Below, in pieces: positions 15,350 to 23,411 of a stretch of 64,000 nucleotides of DNA. Under the pieces are notes generated by a model. That model had not been told where the DNA came from. It was given only the letters and a program-made list of their open reading frames with translations, and ran no database searches. Each line of letters begins with the position of its first letter. The first letter of the stretch is position 1. A program made the translations under genes and the position numbers. The DNA is taken from the NCBI RefSeq assembly GCF_004348975.1, contig NZ_SMFP01000001.1:318701-382700 (forward strand), in the 5' to 3' direction. Source of the DNA: Antarcticimicrobium sediminis. GTDB lineage: Bacteria; Pseudomonadota; Alphaproteobacteria; Rhodobacterales; Rhodobacteraceae.

Positions 15350-15368
15350 TTGACACTGAATGTTGCAG
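15350..15368 (+). promoter_or_regulatory. Second transposase-binding-site-like repeat
   Basis: TTGACACTGAATGTTGCAG matches the terminal repeat core of the opposite end at 15 of 19 positions in the same orientation, 22 bp further in. This is the expected arrangement for tandem MuA-type end sites. Confidence 0.6.
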
Positions 15369-15475
15369 CAAAGACTTTCAATGCGAGACCTGTTGAAACG
15401 CCGTTAAACATCGCTTCAACAGGGGGCGGACAGGCGCGGGACCGGGCTGGCACCCGAAACCCCGCGCCGGTTGTG

Positions 15476-18400
15476 TTAGACTATTTCCAGCACGGTCCCC
15501 GAAATAGCCCGCAGTAGCGTGACTCCTGCGCCCTCGACAATCTGCCCAGCAGTGGCAGACACTCCGAAATCGTCGCCGAATGCGATACTTGGCGACGTGG
15601 AAAATAGCACCTGCTCAGAAGCAATATATCCCGTTCTCAGCACCCTCCCCAAACGCCCCGGCGCGATATTCTCCAGCGCAATACCCGCAATGAGTGGTCG
15701 GGCATCAGCACTGGTCGCAATCCGGCCAAGGTATTTCGCGCCGTCGTAGGCGACCGCCATACCTTTGATTATCACCGTGTCGGCACTGCTATTTTTCACA
15801 GTGGCCTCCCTGTCCAACTGGATCACAGGGGCCTCGTTTTGGTATGGCGTGGACTCGTAAAACGTTGCCCCGCCGCCCGCGCCGGTCATCAGACCATTGA
15901 GCGCCGCGATGATCGTCGCGTTGCTATCGCCGCTGTAATCAGCGTCCAGCGTCAGATCGACAGGCGACCCGCCGTCCAGCGTGACAGTCAGCGTCAGCGA
16001 TCCCGCCGACAGATCGCCCAGCCGGGCGGCCAGCCCGTGCGCCGCCAATTTGTTGATCTTGTGACCCGAGTAGACCCGAGCCGCATAATTTGTTCCGCCC
16101 TCGGCTACATCAGGCTGATCGCCAAATAGCACTTCCGCAGCCGTTCCGCTGACCGCGACCGCGCTCGATGCGCCAGCAGTGCCGCGCAATTCAAGCACGT
16201 TGTTGTCCTGCGAGGAAGTCCACGCAAACGGGGAACACCCGGACGCAGTAACACGACACATTCCGGTGCCGTTCCCGTGATCCACCAGCGGGGAAGTTGT
16301 CAAATACCCGCCACTCTTCACCAGCACATTCCCGTCGATCTGGCACCCGCGCAAAACGACCTCATGCGGCGTCTTGCTGCCCAGTTCAGACATCGCGAAT
16401 GCGTTACCTCCGTTCCCGTGGGTTAGACGGCAGTGGTCCAATTCAACGTAATTCCCCTCTGCAAAATCTTTGTTGGTGTGAAAACCGAATCCAGTTCCAT
16501 CGTCGCCGTCAACATCAGCACCACCTACCCAATTCGTCCCGCTCGAATAGATTTTCTCACCGCTGTGTGTGCCGCACCCAATGCCCTGTTCAGCGGTCCA
16601 TATGAGCAGCGGGTCTCCACCATTGTCGGTCTGCCACTGTCGAGCCTCACCATTGCCGAGATGCTCGACATGGCAGCCCTGTATGTTTTGCATTGCTCGT
16701 TTGAGAGAGGCAGAGCTGTCCGAGTGGATCGGATAACGCATATTCTGGCAGGTTACTTTGATGTTTATCAGCCGGGTAGTTTCATTGAGGTAGAAAGTGG
16801 AATTGTCAGTAATGTCGGATACTGAAGAGTCTGCGGCCTGATACCCCTTGAACCAAGTATTCTCCATACGGCCAACGCCGACAATATCGGCGTAGGCTGG
16901 GAGGAAATACTCAATGTCAGAATAAATTCCTTCATGGACCTCATATTTCACGCGCCGATATTTATTGACGCCCATTCCGCCGACGCCCTGCCCAAGAACC
17001 CCCAGACCGTCGATGGCACCTTTGAGCGTCGTATAATCACCAGACCCATCAGGATTGATCACAACCGTGCGGATATAGTCAGGTGTGTCTGCGACCGCCT
17101 GTTGGATTACCTCAGAGAATCCATTGGCCCCAATAACGGTGTAAAATGACGATCTAGGCGTGATAGTGTGCGCCGCTCCAGTACCAGCGTTGTTGGTGTT
17201 TTGCTGCACTGTCAGCCGGACGTTGGCCTCGCGTCCAGTCAGCACAACGTCAACGGATGCGAGCGCCCGCGTGGGCGTGATCTGTGTCAGTTTCAGGTCT
17301 GTGAACACACCGAGGCTGCCTGCCATCCCAGATGTTATTTGCGATGTTACAGAGGCCGCATATCCGCGCTGCATGAGCGCATCCGCACTCGTCTCTAGCT
17401 CAAGGAAAAAACGAACAGTTTTTCCCGCGAGGTTCTGCGCGGTGCCGTGGCTCAGCGTGTTTACAGCCGTGACCAAAGACTGGAACCCTGTGACACTATC
17501 TCCGACGGAGAACCCCTCCAAATAGTCGGAGCCATTGACTAGTGCGGCACCTCCATTCGCCTGCACCACAATGGTCGTTGGGTATGCCATAGGCGTAGTC
17601 ATTTTTGGTGCGGAATCTGTAGCGATGATTCCGGACTGCTGGGCGTTATTTAGTGCCAAGAATTCTGCAATTACATCACCGAAACCGTCTTCATCCAAAG
17701 GGATGAAATATCCGAGAGGCCCGCCGTGCCAGTGGTGATCCACGCCGAATGTCGCCGCTGGGTTACTCACCCGAATGTAACTATTCAGCAGGGTCTCGGT
17801 TCCGATAAACGTATAGTCGTATGAGAAAATCGCAAGCGTGTCGGTAATCTTGGTGATCTGACGATTAACCAGAGTTCCCGTAGTCGGCGAGGCACCGCTG
17901 CCATACGTCCACGCCGGTATCGCATCCATTAGACCGCTCGACGTGGCAATGGGGACAATGAATTTTACGGTCCTACCGGCATACAGCGCGCGCTGGTCCT
18001 CGCTGATTGGGAATTGGTATCGGATCAAACTCAGGTCGCCAGTCTGTCCAGCCGGTATATTTACCCCGCCCGCAGATACGTCTGCGGCGGCGGCAGATCC
18101 ATCCCAATATTCTGCGCCACTCGACACGCTCCCGGTATATGTCAACAGTATTTCAGATTTAGCGGTCTGTTCAATCAGCATCGAATTTGACAGAGCCGAG
18201 ACAAATTCTGTCGTAGCGATCTGCGTCGTGTTGGTCCCTGCGGCTGCTGTTGGTGCGGTCGGCGTCCCGGTCAGCGCCGCGTCAGCGGAATCGGCCTTGA
18301 GGTCAAGATCGTCCTGCGTGACCACGCCGCCCTCTTTACGATACCAGTTTGCGGCATACGTCGAGGCGCTGGCGCTGTCGATCAGAGCAGTGATCGTATC

Positions 18401-18730
18401 GTGCTTGACAAACGTCACACCGTCCACAGTGCCTCCGGTATCCACCTCCCAATAGTGCCCGGTAAGAGCCGCGCCGGCGCCGGGGAATGACCCGCTAGAT
18501 GCGTCCCATCCGCCCTTGAGTTTCAGGTTGGACGGTATGGTCTCAAGTGCCGTGATCCGGGCCTCTGCCAGTGTAAGATCGGAACTTTTGGCGATATCCG
18601 CAGATCCGGCTACCTGTGCCGCCAGCAATGCTATCGGCAATCGCACCATAGAGGTGTCCTTGTGACCGATGACATCATCAATATCGGCGGTGATATCGAG
18701 GGTGTCTGATTTGATGCCTGCGTCTGCCAT
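15476..18730 (-). CDS. Tail fibre / receptor-binding protein with pectinesterase-like beta-helix
   Basis: A 1084-residue protein at the tail end of the prophage. The N-terminal part has a GWDASSGSFPGAGAALTGHYW repeat typical of fibre shafts. Around the middle, VINPDGSGDYTTLKGAIDGLG opens a segment built like pectin-lyase/pectinesterase right-handed beta-helices. The C-terminal part (AVAYDGAKYLGRIATSADARPLIAGIALEN) resembles DUF2190-like/capsid-fibre modules. Visibly more AT-rich than the neighbouring tail genes, which suggests recent module exchange. It probably binds, and may deacylate or cleave, surface polysaccharide. No chaperone gene follows. Confidence 0.75.
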   Translation of the reverse strand: MADAGIKSDTLDITADIDDVIGHKDTSMVRLPIALLAAQVAGSADIAKSSDLTLAEARITALETIPSNLKLKGGWDASSGSFPGAGAALTGHYWEVDTGGTVDGVTFVKHDTITALIDSASASTYAANWYRKEGGVVTQDDLDLKADSADAALTGTPTAPTAAAGTNTTQIATTEFVSALSNSMLIEQTAKSEILLTYTGSVSSGAEYWDGSAAAADVSAGGVNIPAGQTGDLSLIRYQFPISEDQRALYAGRTVKFIVPIATSSGLMDAIPAWTYGSGASPTTGTLVNRQITKITDTLAIFSYDYTFIGTETLLNSYIRVSNPAATFGVDHHWHGGPLGYFIPLDEDGFGDVIAEFLALNNAQQSGIIATDSAPKMTTPMAYPTTIVVQANGGAALVNGSDYLEGFSVGDSVTGFQSLVTAVNTLSHGTAQNLAGKTVRFFLELETSADALMQRGYAASVTSQITSGMAGSLGVFTDLKLTQITPTRALASVDVVLTGREANVRLTVQQNTNNAGTGAAHTITPRSSFYTVIGANGFSEVIQQAVADTPDYIRTVVINPDGSGDYTTLKGAIDGLGVLGQGVGGMGVNKYRRVKYEVHEGIYSDIEYFLPAYADIVGVGRMENTWFKGYQAADSSVSDITDNSTFYLNETTRLINIKVTCQNMRYPIHSDSSASLKRAMQNIQGCHVEHLGNGEARQWQTDNGGDPLLIWTAEQGIGCGTHSGEKIYSSGTNWVGGADVDGDDGTGFGFHTNKDFAEGNYVELDHCRLTHGNGGNAFAMSELGSKTPHEVVLRGCQIDGNVLVKSGGYLTTSPLVDHGNGTGMCRVTASGCSPFAWTSSQDNNVLELRGTAGASSAVAVSGTAAEVLFGDQPDVAEGGTNYAARVYSGHKINKLAAHGLAARLGDLSAGSLTLTVTLDGGSPVDLTLDADYSGDSNATIIAALNGLMTGAGGGATFYESTPYQNEAPVIQLDREATVKNSSADTVIIKGMAVAYDGAKYLGRIATSADARPLIAGIALENIAPGRLGRVLRTGYIASEQVLFSTSPSIAFGDDFGVSATAGQIVEGAGVTLLRAISGTVLEIV

Positions 18731-18736
18731 AGAATT

Positions 18737-21700
18737 CTACCTGATCTGTACTGTTAGCGGGCCCGAAACGGGCCCCGGAACTGCGTCGCCATTCAGCGGC
18801 GCGAGGTAATAGTCGTATTCTCCCGCATCGACCGAGGCGGTGGTCTGGGCGAAGAGGGTGATGTCGGAAATCGCGGCATCGAAGCTCGAATCGGCGCGGA
18901 ACGCCAGGGTGATGTTACCCGTCACCGCCTGGATAGCATCGGTGTGGAGCCCATCGGCCGAGGTGGCGACGCCAGAGCGATCAGAGCCGCCCAACAGCAT
19001 CGGCGTGACGCTGCCCGCGACATATGAGGCGAGCACATATCCCACCCGATAGGTGGTGCCGGCATCGAATGCGATGGCCTGTGTCAGGTCACCTGCGGAG
19101 CCGGAGGCATGCAGGGCATTGCCCGTGACCAGCGCCCAATCGGTCCCTGCTGTCCAGGCTGAACTGTCGCCGAAATCCCCATTCAACAGGATGTTTTCGC
19201 GGGTGCCGTCGCCATCGATATGCTGCACCGTCGCCCCGGCGGAGACCGCGAACGGGTTGCCAGCCGCATGCAAAGCAGTGTTGAGCGTGTCGCCGCTCGG
19301 GACGCGGTACAGCTGGATCTCAGCGGGTGCATCACTCGCGCTGACCGCCACGGTGACAACTGCATGACCGAGGCTACCGGTGACAGTGATCGAGCCCGCA
19401 TCGAGGGCCGCCGGGATCGGATCATCATTGCTGCCGACCGTGATCGACACGATGGCGGTATCGGCGCCAACAACATCGCCAACTGCGATCGCGCGGGCCT
19501 GCATCTCGATATCATCGCCAGAGACATAGTCCCCGATCGAGACAGAGGCCGAGGCCGCATCAGTGCTCACTGTCGTCCAGAGCGTGTCGCCAGCGAGGCG
19601 GTGATCGACCTCATATCCGCTCAGGATCGCGGCGGTGCCAGTGCCCGGAGCCAGCATCACTAGCACACCATCGGCATCTCCGGTCTCGGTCGTGCCGCTG
19701 GAGATCTTGCTGAACAGCGGCACTGCCGGCGTCAGCTCCTCGATCGTCGCCGCAGATCCGACGCGACCATCCCATTCCGGGGGCACCTCGGCATCGGTAA
19801 GCTCATCAATGATCGGGGCCGCTGCAACCATATGGACGATGTGGGTAAAGTCCTGACCGGGCTCGATCCCCTTGACGCGCAGCGCAAGGCTCTCGCTCGC
19901 CAGCGGCCCGAAGTGGACCAGAGCGTCCACCTCCGGAACCTCTCCAGTCCCGCTCAGCAGCAGCCCCGCGCCGCCCGAGAGAGGCACGGTGACGCTGCGC
20001 ACGACCGAATGGCCTGTCGCATCCTCGTCATCATCAAAGGCGCGGAATCGGATGGCATAATCGACGCCCTCATCGGTCACCAATACCTCGTCCAGTACGA
20101 TGTAATCGCCGCCGACTGATTTGACGCGTGCTGCCACCTGTGTGCGATCGAGTTGGTCATAGGAGCCCATCACCTGATCGCCGCGCGATGCCACGCGAAT
20201 GGCCCCATCCTGCGTCGCCTGAATGGTGTCGGGGCGATGGATCAGCTCGTACATGCGCCGACGTGCCTCGATCCAGACCTCGTCGGGGCTGGTCTTGCCA
20301 TTGAGGATCAGATCCTCGGTCAGCTCGATCGCGCCGGTGTGGCCTGGCCATGGCACGATCCGCTCGGCCTCCTCGTACTCGCGGGTCTCGTCCAGGAACG
20401 CCACCCGGAAGGCGTCGGGCGGGTCGAAATACGTGCGGGACCATGAGAATTCGCGGCTGTTGCGTGGCGAGAGATGATCCACCACCAGATCAGTCGGTCG
20501 GTCGATCACGACGCCCCAGCGGATACCAGAATGGTGCGGTGAGGCCCGGCCGGCGCTGCTGATCTTGCTGAGCGCAGTGCCGAGCGTTTCATCCTGCTCG
20601 TGGATCGCGTTATATTCCATCCCCTTGGCCGCGCAGAACGCGTAGAAATCGGCGACCTGATCGAGGTCGACCGAGGCATCGGCAACCGGGAAGGCATTGG
20701 CCGGGCCTTGCAGTGCGTAGAGATAGGCGGAGGCGGGGTTAGACGTCGGGGCATCCGTCCAGGCCTCGCCGTCCCATGTCGGCGCATAACGCGTCACCAT
20801 GGCGTTCAGATCATCCAGCTGCCCATTGAGCTGATAGGTGGCGCGGATGCGGACCGACAGCAGCGCCATCGGCTTATCGATAGCAATCGGGTATTCGGGG
20901 CGCAGGGACTGCAGCGCCGCCCAGATGCTGGTGGTTTGCCAGCCAGAGGCGCGGCTTTCGGCCGTCATCCGGGTGACCTCGATTTCATACTGCCCGCGAG
21001 TCGGAAGTTCCCAAGTGTACTGGCGGAAGAAGGCAGCTTTCTTCGAGGCGCGGACAGTGAGCGTCGTCACCTCTGACCAGCTCACAGCCCCAACCAGGCG
21101 CTGGCGAATTCTGACCTCAACGGTCAGGGTCACATCGCGGCCCTTATTGTCGATCGCGAACAGGCCGCCGGGGAACTGGATGATGGCGCTGGCCGAGGCT
21201 GTATCGGGCGCGGTGCGCCGGATAACCGGGGTTTCCTCGGGATCGCCTGAGTAGATAGGATCACCGTTGTCGTCACGCGGATAGGGGCGCACAAGCTCGG
21301 TGCTGACTGCATCCTCCAGCACCTGCCGCGGATAGAGGCTGAGCGGGAGGTCAGTATCGACGCCCTCGCGTACCTCCATCGTGACGTCGTCATAGTCCTC
21401 TATCGAGGTGTCCCCGATGCGGATATCCTCGATCCGCAGGCGACCATATCCGAACAGGAATGCGGCGCGGATGTACTGCTCATCGCCGACGATCTCGGTA
21501 TAGGAACGGGCGGCGAACGGCGGGGCATAGCGGATCTCGCCCAGCACCATCGGCACGCGGCCGTTCTGGCGCAGGGTATTGCGCAGACCTGACAGCTGAT
21601 AGGAGGTTTCAGACTCCGGCTCGTCCGGCGCCGGGATCAGCGCGCTGGCGAGCAGCCCCCCCACCACGCTCAGCCCGGTGACCAGCCCGACGGTCAATGC

Positions 21701-22066
21701 CTTGGCTCCGAGGCTACCAGCAGCGAGGCCCATCTTACCGATCAGCTGACCGGCCCAGAATTGCCCCAGCGCCATTGCCGCGATTGCTACCACGATCGTC
21801 AGCACCTGGCCCATATTGTCCCCGGTCGGAACTAGCCGCAATACCACATGGGTCGTGGGCTTGGGGCGAACACAGTGCCAGATCTCCGGCGCCACCGGAG
21901 CCGCGCCCTTGGTGGTGACAAGCAGCACGCGGATCGCGCTGGCCGGCGCACCCGGCAGTGCGATCTCGACAATTTGTGCGATGCTCAGTCCCTCGGGCAA
22001 TTCAAGGGTCTGGCGGGCCGCGCCGGGATCCGGAAGCGGGGATGTGAGAAGCACTGGAACGGCCAT
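18737..22066 (-). CDS. Tail tip attachment protein, J-like (host specificity)
   Basis: A 1109-residue protein. A central region (about residues 130-700) has the gpJ-type layout: membrane-like segments LTIVVAIAAMALGQFWAGQLIG and GLVTGLSVVGGLLASALIP near residues 110-165, then LRNTLRQNGRVPMVLGEIRYAP, the typical start of phage tail tip proteins. Fibronectin-like beta repeats fill the C-terminal third. It lies between the NlpC/P60 gene and the tail fibre gene, as gpJ lies in lambdoid and gene-transfer-agent tails. It marks the tail as non-contractile. Confidence 0.82.
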   Translation of the reverse strand: MAVPVLLTSPLPDPGAARQTLELPEGLSIAQIVEIALPGAPASAIRVLLVTTKGAAPVAPEIWHCVRPKPTTHVVLRLVPTGDNMGQVLTIVVAIAAMALGQFWAGQLIGKMGLAAGSLGAKALTVGLVTGLSVVGGLLASALIPAPDEPESETSYQLSGLRNTLRQNGRVPMVLGEIRYAPPFAARSYTEIVGDEQYIRAAFLFGYGRLRIEDIRIGDTSIEDYDDVTMEVREGVDTDLPLSLYPRQVLEDAVSTELVRPYPRDDNGDPIYSGDPEETPVIRRTAPDTASASAIIQFPGGLFAIDNKGRDVTLTVEVRIRQRLVGAVSWSEVTTLTVRASKKAAFFRQYTWELPTRGQYEIEVTRMTAESRASGWQTTSIWAALQSLRPEYPIAIDKPMALLSVRIRATYQLNGQLDDLNAMVTRYAPTWDGEAWTDAPTSNPASAYLYALQGPANAFPVADASVDLDQVADFYAFCAAKGMEYNAIHEQDETLGTALSKISSAGRASPHHSGIRWGVVIDRPTDLVVDHLSPRNSREFSWSRTYFDPPDAFRVAFLDETREYEEAERIVPWPGHTGAIELTEDLILNGKTSPDEVWIEARRRMYELIHRPDTIQATQDGAIRVASRGDQVMGSYDQLDRTQVAARVKSVGGDYIVLDEVLVTDEGVDYAIRFRAFDDDEDATGHSVVRSVTVPLSGGAGLLLSGTGEVPEVDALVHFGPLASESLALRVKGIEPGQDFTHIVHMVAAAPIIDELTDAEVPPEWDGRVGSAATIEELTPAVPLFSKISSGTTETGDADGVLVMLAPGTGTAAILSGYEVDHRLAGDTLWTTVSTDAASASVSIGDYVSGDDIEMQARAIAVGDVVGADTAIVSITVGSNDDPIPAALDAGSITVTGSLGHAVVTVAVSASDAPAEIQLYRVPSGDTLNTALHAAGNPFAVSAGATVQHIDGDGTRENILLNGDFGDSSAWTAGTDWALVTGNALHASGSAGDLTQAIAFDAGTTYRVGYVLASYVAGSVTPMLLGGSDRSGVATSADGLHTDAIQAVTGNITLAFRADSSFDAAISDITLFAQTTASVDAGEYDYYLAPLNGDAVPGPVSGPLTVQIR

Positions 22067-22480
22067 TCAAGCGCCCCTCAAATACATATTGATGTGGCGA
22101 TAAATGCCGATGCGGCGCGTGATCCAGCGGGGCTGGAGGGGCTCGACCAAGGCCGCGCCACCGGCATGGACATGCAGCATCCGGCGCGCATCCAGCGCGA
22201 TCCCGACATGCGCCGCGCGGCCACCGGTGCGAAACTCGAACAGGTCGAACGGGCGCGCAGATGGTACCTGCCGCCAGTGCTGGCGCTCCTTTGCGCCATA
22301 AAGCAGGGCGTCGACCTCATCGATTTCTTCGGCACTGGCATAGGCCCCAGCATAGGAGGGCAGGACGATCCCGAGTTCCTGAGCATAGACCACGCAGGCC
22401 AGCCCCCAGCAGTCGACGCCAGCGCGGCTGCGGCCATGGTCAGCGTAAGGGGTGCCGACATATCTGGACGCCCAGCTCAC
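22067..22480 (-). CDS. NlpC/P60-family tail-tip peptidase
   Basis: A 137-residue C40 peptidase: catalytic C24 in GVDCWGLACVVY and H91 in AAHVGIALD, with polar residues following near H103. Such enzymes sit at the tip of siphovirus tails and cut peptidoglycan during DNA entry. It overlaps the upstream DUF1833-like gene by 4 bp. Confidence 0.85.
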   Translation of the reverse strand: MSWASRYVGTPYADHGRSRAGVDCWGLACVVYAQELGIVLPSYAGAYASAEEIDEVDALLYGAKERQHWRQVPSARPFDLFEFRTGGRAAHVGIALDARRMLHVHAGGAALVEPLQPRWITRRIGIYRHINMYLRGA

Positions 22481-22992
22481 AGGAACAGCCCCGGAAAGCG
22501 ATCTCGCGTCATCCGATCGCTCGGACAGCTTTCATCCTCGATCGGCTCGCGACTGATCGACAGCGAAATCTCGGAGGCATCACCCTCGGCGGCGATCAGG
22601 CGCATATCGCGGAACTCGGCTTCGATCAGATCAGGGCTGTCGGAGAAGACCACGGCCATATGGACCGTCGCGCGGCTGGTGACCGAGCGCAGAAGGGCGG
22701 CGATATCGTTGTCGACGTTTTCCAACACGAGTGTCGCCGCCGCCGGTGCATCCTCCTGGTCGCCGGGGATCTCGGCCGAGGCGAGAACAAACAGGAACGG
22801 CTCGCTCAGCGGGTCGGCCCCCATCCAGCTCGAGCGCGTGCCATACATCAGCGGATCTGTTGAGAGCCGCTCGGTCGGGTCTGTTGAGAGCCGCACGGGC
22901 GTGGCCAGTGCCTCGTGCTCGATCATCAGCAGCGCGACCTCGACCTTGTCGGTATTCGGCGCCATGCGGGCGTTCAGTGCGACGCGGCTCAT
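22477..22992 (-). CDS. Phage minor tail protein, DUF1833-like
   Basis: A 171-residue protein with the pattern ALLMIEHEALATPVRLSTDPTERLSTDP...FDIEISLSISREPIEDESCPSDRMT, where the C-terminal part resembles the DUF1833 family of siphovirus tail proteins. The start at 22992 (MSRVALNAR) is preferred, overlapping the upstream stop as ATGA. The place between the tape measure and the NlpC/P60 gene fits a distal-tail or baseplate hub component. Confidence 0.65.
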   Translation of the reverse strand: MSRVALNARMAPNTDKVEVALLMIEHEALATPVRLSTDPTERLSTDPLMYGTRSSWMGADPLSEPFLFVLASAEIPGDQEDAPAAATLVLENVDNDIAALLRSVTSRATVHMAVVFSDSPDLIEAEFRDMRLIAAEGDASEISLSISREPIEDESCPSDRMTRDRFPGLFL

Positions 22993-23411
22993 GGCATCAC
23001 CGTCACGCTGAACGCGACCCGGAACCGGATGCCCTGGGGCGCGGTGACCGGGGTGCTGTCGCCCATCAGGCAGAGCCACTGCTTTGAGACCAGCAGCGGG
23101 CGGCCATCCGGCAGCAGGACCGGCGTGCCATCCGGGCTCAGCAGTGGCCAGCCATCGGACGTTGGCGCGGGCATCCAGAACGGCAGCGTGCCCTCGCTCA
23201 GATCATCGATCCAGAAGCGTTCAAAATCACCCAACCCCGCGCGGGGGATATCAATCACCATGGCAACCTTACGGGCGACACTGGACCAGCGCCGCCGCCA
23301 GCCCGGCGGGCCGGACTCGCCGCCCTTGGAGAGACGCGCCTCAAGACGCTGTTCGCTATAGCCGTCGCGCAATGGGCGGGGCAGCGAGCTGGGCCATACC
23401 GCGACCGTCAT
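22989..23411 (-). CDS. Phage distal-tail-type protein
   Basis: A 140-residue protein starting VWPSSLPRPLRDGYSEQRLEA and ending in a beta-rich VSKQWLCLMGDSTPVTAPQGIRFRVAFSVTV. It sits directly after the tape measure gene, overlapping its 3' end by 4 bp. Position and beta-rich makeup suggest a distal tail or tail-hub connector. I do not recognise a specific family. Confidence 0.6.
   Translation of the reverse strand: MTVAVWPSSLPRPLRDGYSEQRLEARLSKGGESGPPGWRRRWSSVARKVAMVIDIPRAGLGDFERFWIDDLSEGTLPFWMPAPTSDGWPLLSPDGTPVLLPDGRPLLVSKQWLCLMGDSTPVTAPQGIRFRVAFSVTVMP

Noticed and set aside
15251-15517. An 88-codon frame crossing the left prophage junction
   Set aside because: It crosses from yjbQ remnant through the terminal repeats into the fibre gene end; no homology pattern, and the junction explains the sequence.
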